From: Ceratodon purpureus
Taxonomy: Eukaryota; Streptophyta; Bryopsida; Pseudoditrichales; Ditrichaceae
Reading direction: 5' to 3'
NCBI GenBank assembly: GCA_014871385.1
Contig: CM026426.1
Location: 37,759,918 to 37,823,917, forward strand
Length of the DNA stretch: 64,000 bases
Below, one piece after another: positions 1 through 11,102 of the stretch. Both the position numbers and the translations under genes were made by a program. Under the pieces are notes generated by a model. That model was not told where the DNA came from. It saw only the letters and a list, made by a program, of their open reading frames with translations, and made no database searches. Every line of letters starts with the position of its first letter. Positions within the stretch are counted from its first letter, which is position 1.

Positions 1-216
1 TTCAGTCCGTTTAATGAGTCAGATGCGCCTGACCAAGTAGTTACGCACGTTCCGCTAATTCCCAGGTTGCAAATGATGTTTCGTCTCCCAGGTTTGGCGT
101 CTCTTATGACTTCGCGACTGTGTCTCGGGATTGATGAGGACGTCAATCGGGGAGATGTAGACTATGATCAGAGCATGCCGGCTCTTGAAAAATGCCCGGG
201 TACCGAATTCGCTGAT
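1..216 (+). pseudogene. Truncated TNP2 transposase fragment at the window edge
   Basis: The first ~130 bases resemble the TNP2 coding sequence near position 1975-2100 of the next element. The stretch PLIPRLQ is shared, as is the DNA around 'ctaattcc(c/t)aggttgcaa', and both are followed by a similar 'tctcttatgacttcg'/'cgttcatgacttggc' segment. The reading frame is broken soon afterwards and the conserved catalytic region does not follow. This is a decayed, internally deleted CACTA copy that probably continues left of the window. The frame at 67-708 is open but matches nothing I recognise beyond the first ~50 codons. Confidence 0.55.
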
Positions 217-806
217 CCAGAATGGCTCGAGCAGATACGACTATTGGAGGGAAGGTGGAGGGACGATTATGATGACAATTTCTACATTGACATGCCACGT
301 CTGGAGACGCAAGAGACACATTCATGTATCTACAAAGCCATTTATCGTATGCTGAAGTGTTCTCCGGACTGTCAATTTTGCGAGCCTGGCTCACCGACGA
401 AGTCGATTTCCATTTTAACAGGCATTTTACACAGATTCGGCATTGTCTCGACCTGGCTGCCAAAATGCTGTTGCTGCATCTCCTACTCCTCAAATCAAGA
501 GTATGGAAGAAGTCATATTACGACTTGTTTTCGATATATTTCCATATCACTTACAATATGTGTACGCAGGGTTAGGACAGTGCTAGCGATTAGTAGTGCT
601 CTACGTAAATCAGATTTGTCGAGTAGAATGCCATTGCCAAATGAGTCATTTAGAGTGACCTGTACCGAGAGTGATGGAGAAACTGTATATCAATTCTGCA
701 ATCTCTAATATATACATGGCAATTTTCATAATTCGGCTCATTCTGTGTTATCTCTCTTGTTCGAAATTGTTAAGTTTCTCATCCATGAATATCTATAACG
801 CAAAAT
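217..806. other. No recognisable gene
   Basis: Open frames cross this stretch on both strands, but none shows a family motif. It lies between the truncated TNP2 copy and the fuller CACTA element and is probably diverged transposon DNA. Confidence 0.3.
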
Positions 807-1244
807 ATGGAGGTGGATGAAATCCGTTTCCGTTCATGTCTGAAGGACGGCTCACCAGTCCAACTCTACGTTTTGTTATTTTTTTTGAGACCCTGCTGTC
901 GAGACTCCTTGAACGTCAATGCATCAGTAGTGGTCATGGAGGACGAGGGGCGATTGCCGCTTAGTGACAAACGTCAGAAGGACGCGCGTGATGCAAAGCT
1001 TTCGTTCCGAGAGGAGCTCCTAGCCGATAGGACACGTGCCACAAAACGTGTCTGTCCCTGTAATGTCTGTCTCGGGGAGAACAGATCACTGAGGTATCGT
1101 GCTATTGTGCGCAGGCATCTTCGGAATTATGGGCGCCATCCGTGTCATCGTGGGTCAACTCCGGTACTGTTAAGCTTCCAAACCACCACCATTATCTTTG
1201 AGCTTCTGTGTTTGCGTAGAAAGGTTCAGTTGTTGTGTCAATAG
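807..1244 (+). CDS. CACTA element, N-terminal Cys-rich exon of TNP2-like transposase
   Basis: This frame carries a Cys cluster (CPCNVCLGE, residues ~83-91) followed by a basic helix-like stretch RAIVRRHLRNYGRHP. A Cys cluster followed by basic residues is the usual N-terminal layout of TNP2-type CACTA transposases (family knowledge). The most plausible start is the internal ATG at 936 (MEDEGRLPLS), because the residues before it look unstructured. The same layout recurs at 31,562 in the second CACTA copy (CACTVCRGAQVHAVRIIAQHH), which supports the assignment. It presumably splices to the core exon that begins near 1.4 kb; the exact junction is not resolved. Confidence 0.6.
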   Translation: MEVDEIRFRSCLKDGSPVQLYVLLFFLRPCCRDSLNVNASVVVMEDEGRLPLSDKRQKDARDAKLSFREELLADRTRATKRVCPCNVCLGENRSLRYRAIVRRHLRNYGRHPCHRGSTPVLLSFQTTTIIFELLCLRRKVQLLCQ

Positions 1245-1395
1245 CCACTTGTGAATGATGGTAACGTCTGTATGGCTGAATTAGGGTTTCGATGAGGACT
1301 AGTCAGACATAGAGTGGGACACGGACATACTTGACGAATTCGGCTCAAGGGACAGATTTTTTCAAAGAAACAGACATCCCACACTGGATGATGGG

Positions 1396-2961
1396 ATGGA
1401 CATGGCCGGGCTGGTTCATCATACACTACACATGTATGATGGATTAGTAGCTCGGTTGGGGAATGTGAGAGATGAAGGGGTAGACGGTCTGGATCAGAAT
1501 TTAGCTGAGGAGGAAGGCGAAGGGGGAAGGGAGCCGAATGTGGAGCGTTCTGTAGAGGACGAGCATGCAGCTACCAAAGATCCATATCCGGCTGAGGATG
1601 AAATGCTTGACGACGACTTGCCAGCAATGGAAGAAACAACACCGACTAGGCAACAGCTCTTGGAGGAGAGTGCGAAAACGCCGTTGTATGCAGGATTGAC
1701 CTTGACTCAGTTAGGCGGGACGCTCATCCTCCTCAACTGTTTACGAACCCACGGAGCATCGAACATGCTCGTTAATGAGGTATTCTCAATCTTGAGCAAA
1801 AGTATGCTGCCATTGGTGAATTCTTTACCCACTAATGAATACCATGCCTCCAAGGTTCTCAAGCAGTTGGGCTTGGGCTATGAAACCATACACTGTTGTT
1901 CTGGCCCAACAACTTGTATCCTTTTCAGAGGCAAAGAATACAAGGATATGACACATTGCCCAATGTGTCAGGCGCCCCGGTTCAGGCAATGCGGGAAATC
2001 GAAGGTGCCTATGAAGGTATTAAGTCATTTCCCTCTAATTCCTAGGTTGCAACGTGTGTATAGTACCCTAGTTCAAGCATCGTTCATGACTTGGCATGCG
2101 CGTCACGGGAGTGAAGACGGTGTCATGAGGGGACTTGTAGACTCATATCAATGGAAGTTTATCAATTGGAAGTGGAACGCAGAATTCGCATTTGAAGATA
2201 GGAACTTAAGGTTAGGACTAGCCACGGACGGTGTTAATCCTTTTTCAATTAAGAGATCAACATGGAGTACATGGCCCGTGCTAATTCTAAATTACAATCT
2301 ACCCCCGTGGATGACGACAAAGAAACATTTCATAATGTTAAGTCTCATAATCCCGGGGAAGAAATCCGTTACTGGGGAGAATTTCGATGTCTACTTGCAG
2401 CCATTACTGGAAGAATTGCAGACACTATGGCATCATGGAGTACCCACAGAGGATGCAACGATGTATCAAGGAACATCACTGTTTAACATGAAAGCCATTC
2501 TCTTATGGTCCATGCATGATTTTCTCGCCTACGGTATTGTAGTTGGCTGTGTCACCAAGGGGTACCGCGGTTGTCCAATTTGTGCTCAGAACACTATATC
2601 ACGACGTTCCTTATCCCTTCACAAAAATGTTTACGATAATCAACATCGGCGTTTTCTTCCCTGTGACCATCAGTGGAGATTACCGAGGGCAGAGTTCGGT
2701 GGGGTAGCTGAGAGGAGGCCACCGCCTGTGAAAGCCACGGCATCTGATGTTTTGAGATGGAGGCAACTCCGGGAGAGTTGGGTTTCAGTAGGAGCAACAC
2801 CCGCGTCTTCAGACCCGGCCAGACTTTTCGGGATTAAGAGAGTCTCCTCCCTCTTCAGTCTACCTTATTGGCGGGTTTGTATCTCACCTGTCTCTTTACG
2901 GTATTGTTTGAACATTATCGATACCAATGGCAAGACTGTTGCATTGTGTCACTCTGTTTAA
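1396..2961 (+). CDS. CACTA transposase TNP2, catalytic core (Transposase_21-like)
   Basis: This is the main exon of an En/Spm (CACTA) TNP2 transposase, the enzyme that cuts and moves CACTA elements. An acidic N-terminal segment (residues ~35-85) is followed by the TNP2 core. Motifs seen are HFPLIPRLQ (~211), GLATDGVNPF (~275), STWPVLILNYNLPPW (~291-305), and GYRGCPIC (~388) for the downstream Cys motif. The segment ending FSLPYWR (~490) normally precedes the DUF4218-like module. The last ~30 codons of this frame read like intron, and a donor is plausible near 2874. The frame is open over 520 codons, so this is the best-preserved CACTA core in the window. Whether it is active is unknown; flanking CACTA termini were not identified. 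Confidence 0.85.
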   Translation: MDMAGLVHHTLHMYDGLVARLGNVRDEGVDGLDQNLAEEEGEGGREPNVERSVEDEHAATKDPYPAEDEMLDDDLPAMEETTPTRQQLLEESAKTPLYAGLTLTQLGGTLILLNCLRTHGASNMLVNEVFSILSKSMLPLVNSLPTNEYHASKVLKQLGLGYETIHCCSGPTTCILFRGKEYKDMTHCPMCQAPRFRQCGKSKVPMKVLSHFPLIPRLQRVYSTLVQASFMTWHARHGSEDGVMRGLVDSYQWKFINWKWNAEFAFEDRNLRLGLATDGVNPFSIKRSTWSTWPVLILNYNLPPWMTTKKHFIMLSLIIPGKKSVTGENFDVYLQPLLEELQTLWHHGVPTEDATMYQGTSLFNMKAILLWSMHDFLAYGIVVGCVTKGYRGCPICAQNTISRRSLSLHKNVYDNQHRRFLPCDHQWRLPRAEFGGVAERRPPPVKATASDVLRWRQLRESWVSVGATPASSDPARLFGIKRVSSLFSLPYWRVCISPVSLRYCLNIIDTNGKTVALCHSV

Positions 2962-3702
2962 ATCTGTTCTAGAGGTAATGCCTTGCAGTGAATTGAAATT
3001 TAGAATCCTTGGGTTAAGTCATGCTCATGCACTACGGAGTGTGCTTTCGCTGTCCACTGTAAATGTTTCGTGCTTTACACTGTACTGAGTTTCCTGATGA
3101 ACTCACTTTTTGTCCAACCGATTACCTGATGACCATCGTTTGGCCCCATCTCGCTACGTGAATTTCCGAATTTTGTCTGTTGAATTTGAGTTCAATAAAT
3201 ACATCGAGATGGCAATTCAGCCTGGATAGATGTCCATTAATATTAATGTTTAACATACACGTAGGATTGAGATACAGAAGAGTATTTCAGTGTACGTCAG
3301 TTCAATGTCGGATATATTTCAAGAGCAAGGCATGGAAGACAGAAGGGTTCTCATGGTGTCTTGAGCTACGCTTGCCACTCTGTCTCAAAGTGCTGGTGCT
3401 TGTAAATGGAGTAGTCGTTCGTGTCTGGCATTAAACTAGTGTGTCATTGGAGTCCAGCGGTCATTGGTTTATGACAAAGCTTTCCATGATGTGTTTTTCT
3501 TTGGAGAACTGCGATGGCATTTGTGATCAACGTCCACTTACGTGTGTAATTAGCGTGTCAGCTAACAGGATCGACTTGAGCTAGGGTGTGATAGACAGAG
3601 GGGGTCTGTTTCGGACTTGCACATCTCATGTAGCTGACCTGGTTATCTAACCTTTATGCTGTGTGAATCCAAGAACTTCCCATACGAAACACATTAGACG
3701 TA
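2962..3702 (+). other. Probable intron or decayed segment of the CACTA transposase gene
   Basis: This stretch lies between the TNP2 core and the DUF4218-like exon and has no conserved frame. The last bases before 3703 read RNTLDV in frame with MHIERN, the normal start of the DUF4218 block. The exon therefore begins somewhat upstream of the ATG. Confidence 0.4.
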
Positions 3703-4605
3703 ATGCATATAGAGCGCAACGTATCGGACAACATTCTCAAACATTTATTCGATGACAAAGACACCTTAGAAACGCGTCGAGACATGGAGCAGGCAGGTGT
3801 GATGCAAGAACTGCATTTGGTTCAAAGCTCATCAGGTAACTATGTGAAACCTAAAGCACCATATGTATTCTCTGAGCGGGAGAAGCGTCAATTTCTGTCT
3901 ACGGTGTCTTCCACTAAAGTTCCTAGCAATTTCAGTAGCACGCTAACGAAGCATATTGGGGAACGCCGGTTGAATGGGCTGAAAAGCCATGACCACCATA
4001 TCCTTCTTCAGCTAATTCTACCTGCAGCTGTCCGTAATTCCCTTACACGTAGTGTAAGAGAAACGATTATAAGACTAGGAAATCTCTTTCAGCGCATATG
4101 CGCGAAGGTTATAAGAACATCTGAGATTAATTCTTTACGAACCCTAGCTGCAGAGGTGTTGTGTTTGATAGAGATAAATTTCCCGCCGGGTTTTTTTGAC
4201 ATTATGACCCATCTCGTGATCCACCTGGTAGATGAACTAGAAATTTGTGGACCTGTTCATGCAAGATGGTGTTACTCAATAGAACGCTATCTAGGTGTAC
4301 CAACGAAATATGTCCGTGATAAATCTAAACCCGAGGCGGGCATGGCATCGGGTTACATGATTGACGAGAGTTTGGGCTTCTGCACTGAATACTTTCAGCT
4401 ATATGAACATAGCCGAAGTAGAGTTTGGAACGCTGAGGAGGAATTAAAGGACTCAAGAGAGTGTTTGATTGAGAAACCGAAGTTGAAACAACTAACTGAC
4501 GGAGAAATTGATTTCATTCACGACTATGTTCTACAACATTCAATCCACACGGAGGAATTGCTTGGGTACGTATTCAGTCTGTTTCTATTCCTAAGTACTC
4601 CCTGA
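3703..4605 (+). CDS. CACTA transposase, DUF4218-like module
   Basis: The frame begins LDVMHIERNVSDNIL and ends near an apparent donor around 4564 (EELLG). It contains the DUF4218 signatures FPPGFFDIMTHLVIHLV, GPVHARWCYSIERYLG and a YMIDESLGFCTEY segment. In plants this domain is the C-terminal companion of the TNP2 core, encoded in the same CACTA gene. No internal stop occurs across the 300 codons. The paralogous segment at 33.3-33.8 kb aligns motif for motif (FPPAFFNITFHQ, GPVHTRWMYPFERWL), so both are copies of one family. Catalysis has not been shown for this module; its role here is inferred from association. Confidence 0.8.
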   Translation: MHIERNVSDNILKHLFDDKDTLETRRDMEQAGVMQELHLVQSSSGNYVKPKAPYVFSEREKRQFLSTVSSTKVPSNFSSTLTKHIGERRLNGLKSHDHHILLQLILPAAVRNSLTRSVRETIIRLGNLFQRICAKVIRTSEINSLRTLAAEVLCLIEINFPPGFFDIMTHLVIHLVDELEICGPVHARWCYSIERYLGVPTKYVRDKSKPEAGMASGYMIDESLGFCTEYFQLYEHSRSRVWNAEEELKDSRECLIEKPKLKQLTDGEIDFIHDYVLQHSIHTEELLGYVFSLFLFLSTP

Positions 4606-4685
4606 ATTGTCCATATCCGGTGATCCACCATGGCTGTTCAAGTCGTCTCTTTGCTTCATAACAGTAGCTGTTTTAGTGGAAGCTA

Positions 4686-5048
4686 ATGCATAACGAGAGT
4701 TTCGGATGTTTCAGAGAGTGGAGATTCCAGAAAGACACATTCAAGCAGCAGCGGGCCGACTATCTCAGTTCGGTGGTCAGACTACCCGGAGATCCAATTC
4801 GCTACCCCCCTCACTTATCTATGCCTTTCCCCAATTTTGCATCATGGCTGAATGATCATGTTCGTGAATTAAAGTCCAAAGGCTTTCCCATTTCCAAGGA
4901 ATTGGATACTCTCCACTGCCCACCTTCCTCGTATGCGTGGAGTTTCACCTCCATGTGGGCATACGGTTGCCATTACACATGTAATTCAGAAGCTGCTCCC
5001 ACAACAGTTGCTTTTGACTGTGGGATCGCTACTATACCTCCCTCTTAG
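4686..5048 (+). CDS. CACTA transposase, linker exon between DUF4218 and DUF4216 modules
   Basis: The frame opens HNESFGCFREWRFQKDTF and continues with FASWLNDHVRELKSKG, then a Ser/Trp-rich SYAWSFTSMWAYG. The phrase F..WL...V is shared with the second element at 34,627 (FSDWLREDVDQLEESG). That is the usual connecting segment before DUF4216 in plant CACTA proteins. The frame ends in a stop at 5046-5048. It probably joins the next exon at ~5.13 kb by splicing. Confidence 0.55.
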   Translation: MHNESFGCFREWRFQKDTFKQQRADYLSSVVRLPGDPIRYPPHLSMPFPNFASWLNDHVRELKSKGFPISKELDTLHCPPSSYAWSFTSMWAYGCHYTCNSEAAPTTVAFDCGIATIPPS

Positions 5049-5120
5049 ACCTGCACTGAGATAGACGTGGGTATACTGAAGAGCATTTATCTAATTCAGT
5101 AGCTTGATCTCAACTGTGTA

Positions 5121-5579
5121 GTGATGGAAGGGTCCTGGATCCGGTCAATTGATCAAGGACGCCGTGTGGTAAAAAAAGATTCCAGTGGTTTTTGGACTGT
5201 GCATTATACATCAAGAGAGCGGGGCGATAAGGACAATCCTTTCGTGTATCCAGGTACGGTTTCACAAGTTTTTTTTATTGGAGACACCGTGGATCCGGCA
5301 TGGAAGGTAGTTTTGAGGCACGACCCCCGGAGCAAGAGGATTCAGGGTGAGCAAGAGATCAACATCTTCGGTGCAGCAGGTTCTACTAGGCCGTCTTTGA
5401 GCACACGCTCACAAGCCCGTCCAAACACGTCCCAGGTTCCACCTCCAGATGAACACCCCGAAGTCGTACCAGCTGAACAGTTCAGGGCATTTGTACTTCA
5501 CGAAGAACAGGCCGACGACGAGGACCACTTGGACGACAATGACTATCAAGACGCAGTGGACATACAGTATGTTGAATAA
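5121..5579 (+). CDS. CACTA transposase, DUF4216-like C-terminal module
   Basis: The region WTVHYTSRERGDKDNPFVYP followed by VSQVFFIGDTVDPAWKVVL is the classic end of the DUF4216 domain, with the QVFF/Y..D....W.VVL signature. An acidic tail (EEQADDEDHLDDND) ends in TAA at 5577-5579. The second element has the same signature at 35,115 (CEQVFYAEAAEDSRWKVVL). This completes the TNP2 - DUF4218 - DUF4216 order typical of plant CACTA genes. The first half of DUF4216, including the VLFKCDW-like strand, was not found here, so the gene may be partly degenerate. Confidence 0.7.
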   Translation: MMEGSWIRSIDQGRRVVKKDSSGFWTVHYTSRERGDKDNPFVYPGTVSQVFFIGDTVDPAWKVVLRHDPRSKRIQGEQEINIFGAAGSTRPSLSTRSQARPNTSQVPPPDEHPEVVPAEQFRAFVLHEEQADDEDHLDDNDYQDAVDIQYVE

Positions 5580-7923
5580 CGTTGATTGTTCCTAGGTATG
5601 AATTATCTCACTACCCGTCATGAATTTCCCATGAGCAGTGTGCCGCTCGGCGTTTCCTTAGGAGGACTGCAGAGGTGTGCCATATACTCGTTTTCCCCAA
5701 ATCAGATGTGCGGTACTCGATGACTTCTCTGTGCATTTCAGTGAGCCGTAGCGATTGGCCGCAGGTGTCATAGATTGGAGTGTTTACTATAAAATTTTAA
5801 TTGTAATTCTCCACTGTGACATATGCATTTCTTAGCCTGGTTTGTTAAGTGTTTAGCCACATTATATCAGAGCTTTCAAATTCTTTACCAATGGAACTGT
5901 CGACGCCAACGGATTATGATGGGGTGATAAGTTTGGGGCGATAAGTTAGGCTGTATGTTGCCTGCTGTAAACTGATTCCCAAACTGATAAATCCAGTTCT
6001 TGAGCTGCTGACTGAAATATTGACGAAGTATGTTGATCTCTTGCAGTGTGTCTACAAAATGAGTTAGAATTTGGAGGTGCAGAGAAGGCTGTGTGGAGCA
6101 TGGGCATCGTAGTAGGTTGACTCATATCCGTGACTCCATTACTTGGAGGTTTCAGAGGCTGATAATTGCAATCTACAGAGCAGATGCTGATAGCGAATCG
6201 TTGAATTTGCGAAGTGTAATGAGTTTTCTTCCTGATAGTAAGAGGGTATACGATCAACCGGGTCAATAGAATGTGGTGATCAACTCCGACGCGGAGTTCG
6301 AGGATTGAAGATGAGAGGTCTCCATTGTTATTTCTTTCAAGGCAAGCCCTGTGTCAACTAGAAGCTGTTCGGAATCCTCTCTTCTTAACCATGACGTGAT
6401 GTTTGAGTATACAGAATCTAAATCTTCATGTTAATGTTTAGTTGAATGTATTTGTTTTTTCCGATCTGCTTCCTCGAGGAATATTGTTTGGGTTAGTTTT
6501 GATCTCTTGGTTAGGGGATGTGGTACAGTAAAAAAATGCTTGGAGGGACAATTGGGTGGAAGGGTTGAGTAATTTTCGTCTGTTTCGCTAAGTCCAATTT
6601 TTTCAATTTTTTTTTTTTTTCGACATGCTTCCTGGTGAGAGTTTGTTTGGGTTATTTTTTCCAGTTAGAATGTGAGAGTGGGATACGTTGATCACATGTT
6701 TATGCACATGTATTGAGACCACATTGCGCGTAGATTATCTGACTACTAAATAATTTTTGCAGGAATGGCATCGTACACGCTGCGCTTTTCGCAAGGCTGA
6801 TGAAATCACCTCGTAAGTTCACCGTGCTCGTCTCTATTTAACAAACAAAAATCTCTTGTAATTAGTCTGTACAATTCATGTGATTACGGTAGTCTAAGCT
6901 CGCATTGGTATTTCTTTCACCACGTTTCAAATGCATTTGTAGATTGTAGTTCGGTACCTTGTGCGCCTTTCAGTACAGAGTCTGGCTTGCTCCAGATCCG
7001 TCCAGGGCTTAGTCTAGCGTTTTTTTGGAACTAAACAACAAACGTGCATTTGCAACCTAGACGATGTTCATGGGCTTGACTTAAGAATAGCTGATTTGCA
7101 AAATCTGCGAGAGTACACAGAAGGTTGTGAAATCATTTTCCTCGGAGTTCGATCTTTCTTCCCTTCTGCATTCCCATCACATCATTAGAGTTGCGGTGGG
7201 ATTGAATTCAGTGTTACGGTTCTACACAAGGTTATGACTGTTTTGGATTCATGGTTCCATCTCGTGAGAGCCTCACCTAAGAGTGACATTCTACAAACCA
7301 TTTATGAGTTCAAGGACGCTGAATGCTTCGGACCGAGAGTTAGTTGATTCAAATATGTTTTAATTTATACTTAGTAACACGGTTTAGTTAGTTCATTTCC
7401 AATCTCACTAGTAAGTGGTGAAATAAGTCCCCACAGCGCCATGTCTAATCAACATTACATTATCTCATTACTGAAGAGACAATCTAATACGCAGGAAATC
7501 CAGATTCCAGCACCAAATCCAATCCCGTTCCACTAATAATGTTGTTTCCTTCACTTTTTCTCAGGATGTCAGCTTCACCCATACATGGCTGATCATGGTG
7601 GGCGGTCATGTTTCTTCACCTGTCAAGTCGAAGTATGGAACTCATCGAAGATTGTAGTTTACACATCAAAAAGGACGGCTGCATTTGTGCATATGACATG
7701 CCATGCATGGCATGCGACATCTACCTCATGTTTCTCCTTTTGTATATCTATTTTTTCTCCTTCATTTGTGGGCCTCTTTCTCCACATTGCTCACGTTTCT
7801 TCCATGTGAGTCTCAAGTGTCTCTCGATCTGTAGTTTCTTCGTTTTGTCGATTTGGTTGCGTCCCGTTTTGTCCATAGCCTGTTTGATCACCCGCTTTCC
7901 ACCACCGTCCTTTGTAGCTCACC
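5580..7923. other. Non-coding stretch downstream of the CACTA element
   Basis: I see no convincing gene. The minus frame at 5946-6266 and the plus frames at 7585-8084 have no family features. Poly-T tracts occur near 6600 and 7740. The last few hundred bases, pyrimidine-rich just before the ATG at 7924, could hold the promoter or 5' leader of the next gene. No CACTA-type terminus could be fixed. Confidence 0.3.
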
Positions 7924-9376
7924 ATGGCTGTCCCGCCGACTTCCTCGGTCGCGTGGTTTGTTTCTTTCATGCGTCTCAACGACGAAGGTGTGATTCCTAC
8001 TGTTACGCCGTCGGAATACATGCCATCCCGTCCTCAGCTGCTGGAATTTATGGGTCACAAACACAACTCTGGATATGTGTTTGACAGCCATGGATCGCCG
8101 GAGTACGGGGAGTATGTGAGAGAGCTTTTTGTCCGAGTCGAGCAGATGCATTGGCCTATGAACAACGTATTGCCTTTTCATTTTTTGAGAGGTCTACTAT
8201 CAGAGGCTATGGGGACGCTCGTGAATTGGGCGGAGTTTGCTTTCAAGCAAACCCGCCCTCACCAATCCCGCACACGTATTCCCCGAGTTCATGAAGATTT
8301 TGCGGAATTGCAGGCTCCGCTTCCTCCTCTCATCAAGGTTCTTCCACCCAACATTTCGACAGATGTAAGTCTCCTCCGCATTTTCAATCCGAATGAGTGA
8401 CTTTGATTTTACTGTCTGCCTGTTTTGTTTTCAGTACGTCATGTGCATTCGACATTGTGGCAAAGTGTTTCAGGGGTTTAGTGCTGCCTGAAGTCGTTGC
8501 ATGATTACTAAGACGCATATGCATGATGATGAAAGCGCTGTAACAATACTATGATTTTGCCCATGAATGCAGATTAGAGCTCCCATACCAATGGAACGGT
8601 ACTTCAATCGTGCGACATTTGTTATTGCGCAGACACGGAACCTCACTGCCCCTGCATTTGCGAACGCCGCAGTGGTTGAAAATGCAGTTGAATCATCCAC
8701 ACCACGGAGCGCGGTAGCAGCCCCCCCTCGCTTTAAGTACGGCATGAGGTCAGACGTTCCAGTGAATCTCCAATTAGGCGAGCCATCTGTACGTAAACCT
8801 GATGAGATTGGCAACCCGAGACCTGTAAGCTCCGACATTGGGCTCGAAACTATACTGCCAGGCCTGTGTGCATTACGTCCGGGGATAATTCTTCTGATAG
8901 AGGCTGAGCAGAAGAGGATCCTGGAGACTCAACAGCTGGCTTCTGAGAAGGTGAGCAAGGTCAAGGAACGCTTGCCTGAGGAAACGGAGAGGGTGCAACA
9001 GATTGGTACGATTGTAGAGGACAGGATGACTACCCACAATAGGGCCGTCGAGGAGTACGAGCGTGCGCGCCGTGTTCTGGTCACAGCCATGAAGGACGTG
9101 GGAAACAGTGCCTTTGTTGATGGGAAGTTGCCGACGATTAATTGCGTACGAAATTGTGAGGCCTTGGTGAATTCATGGTACGAAAATGTACGTATAGCCC
9201 GTTCGAGACTGGAGGAATGGGAGCTTAAATCGGAGTGCCACTGTGCTCTCGTGGGAAGACTAAAGGGGGAACTGAACCAGGCTGAGAATGAGTACCGCCA
9301 AACATGTCAAGCGCTGGATATCGAAAGTGCTCATCTCTTAGCTGTTACTAATATGCTGGAGGCTGAGATGAGCTGA
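7924..9376 (+). CDS. Two-exon coiled-coil protein of unknown function
   Basis: I do not recognise the family. Exon 1 runs 7924-8364 (147 codons) to a strong donor GAT|gtaagt. Exon 2 runs from the acceptor aatgcag|ATT at 8573 to TGA at 9374-9376. Both junctions are in phase 0, so the spliced product is about 414 residues. The first 145 residues look globular and the middle (~150-245) is Pro/Ala/Ser-rich. The C-terminal third (~255-410) is charged and heptad-like (LIEAEQKRIL, KVKERLPEETERVQQ, LKGELNQAENEYRQ), consistent with a coiled coil. An alternative acceptor at 8434 would give an early stop, so 8573 is preferred. It lies between transposons and could be a host gene or an accessory ORF of a CACTA element. 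Confidence 0.6.
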
Positions 9377-10446
9377 TCGCCATCGCCGACTGAAGTTGTT
9401 AAAGCTGGAGTAAACGACCTGCAAATGTGTCCATAGTAGATAACATGTGCAGACGCATTATAATTTTTGATAGCATTACAAGGGAGTTTCTTTTCTTCTT
9501 TTATTTCAATGCTCGTTTCTTACATATTGGTTCACTGAATTTGAACTTTGAGATTTCAATTAGATTGCACATTTTTGTGAGGTTAAGACATTGACTGAAC
9601 TTTCAGTTGCTCATATCCGGAGTGCACTTCCATTTTCCCTCTGAATTTGCTTCAGACATATGTGGCTCCTGCCCATTACTTCGGACATCACCTTAACTGG
9701 ATACGTCTTCCTTGTGTTCGTATGCGAAACTCTGTTGAGAATTCTATAGTGATTCCCAAATATTGATGATACAACCGGCTTAATCTGCACTTCATACTTC
9801 GAATCGAACACTCAGCCTGGATAGGGCCCCTTAATCCCATATGTTTCTCACGAATTTCTTGAATCATAACAGAATCCGCCCCGGAGCTGCTGAAGTTGTC
9901 ATTCTGTACATCACCTGCTCGTTCAGTACTTACCCGGTGTATACCCGATTTTTGTTATTGTTTACAACGCCATAAGTGAAAGAGGAGTTACCTAAGGATC
10001 TGAGAGGTGAAAACTCCCACCGTCATCCAAGTGGTTTTCCACACGATCATCCACACAGCACTATTCACATGGTACAGTGACTGCGATTTACCCAAATGAG
10101 GTGAACACTTTTCCACAGCAGAAATGAAAGAGTGAAACTCAAAGTTCACTATTCATTCTGACAATCGTCTTCGCCCTCATTGGTCGCGCAATGACTGTGA
10201 ACAGGACCCTGCTTTTCTCAGCGATGGGCAAAGAGTGAACACCGAAATGAACACCAATGGCCGGCTTAACCAATGAGAATCCAGACAGATTTTAGAATGA
10301 ACACCAATGCAAGTTTTCGGTGTAAACTGCTGGTGTAAAGGATGGCCTTTCCTACTAGTGAACCCTCGCGTTGGAAGACACGGCTATGTAGACAAAGATG
10401 CCCAGTTGGTAAGTTTCTGAACTTTGGTTGACAACTTTGATGCAGA
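9377..10446. other. Intergenic, with repeated GAACAC-type short motifs
   Basis: No gene is visible. Between ~10,080 and 10,340 the motif (G/A)TGAACAC recurs at least four times. CTCATTGG and its complement CCAATGAG occur about 100 bases apart, suggesting an unidentified small repeat or MITE remnant. TSDs and full inverted ends were not found. Confidence 0.3.
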
Positions 10447-10707
10447 TTGAACCAGTTTTACATTTCATTTTGCATAGTTATTTGGAAAACTGACATGCCA
10501 AAACATTCATTACTGAGATTGTGGTTCCATAAGGGAATGGCTACTGGTTCTGATTACGCTCTCGTAATTGACCTTGCAATTGAGTGCTACAGAGAAGAGC
10601 GTTCTTTCAAATTTCCAGGTGTTGCAGACCGAGTTGAAGACTTAGAGGCGTCGAAGGAAAATCCTATAAGTTCGGTAATGCACAATGAATTATTGTATTT
10701 GATGTGA
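10447..10707 (+). CDS. Possible short exon of an unknown protein
   Basis: The frame contains HKGMATGSDYALVIDLAIEC and VADRVEDLEASKENP, which look protein-like. I know no family match. It could be the first exon of a gene continuing to 11.1 kb. Boundaries are uncertain, and a chance frame remains possible. Confidence 0.2.
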   Translation: MNQFYISFCIVIWKTDMPKHSLLRLWFHKGMATGSDYALVIDLAIECYREERSFKFPGVADRVEDLEASKENPISSVMHNELLYLM

Positions 10708-11102
10708 TTGCATTTTGTTATATCAATTACCTTCAAAGATGTATTGACTCTTACCAATATTTTTAAGTTCGTTTTCTGATTGGTTGTATTAGAAGTTGTG
10801 AAACCAGGATTCAAGTGTAGTGTTCAAGCTCGAAGATCTATCTGCGGATTATTCACTACTGTTTGTCATAATTTTATTCTTTTATCACAGTATTTCAAAC
10901 AGAACATTGGAAATAGGTGATTGTTGTTTTTTTTATATATATTGTCACTCTTTGCTAACTCTAGTATATTTGGATTACAAATATTTTATTAGGTTTATGA
11001 ATCATATACAACTCATTAGTATTGGTAAAAGGTGATTCGAAATAATAACGCACTCTTCATTAATTGAATGAAGATAATCTGAATATGTTTCTCTTATAGA
11101 AC

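Noticed and set aside
7791..8181. Minus-strand frames over the first exon of the coiled-coil gene
   Set aside because: Antisense to a frame with better composition and good splice sites.
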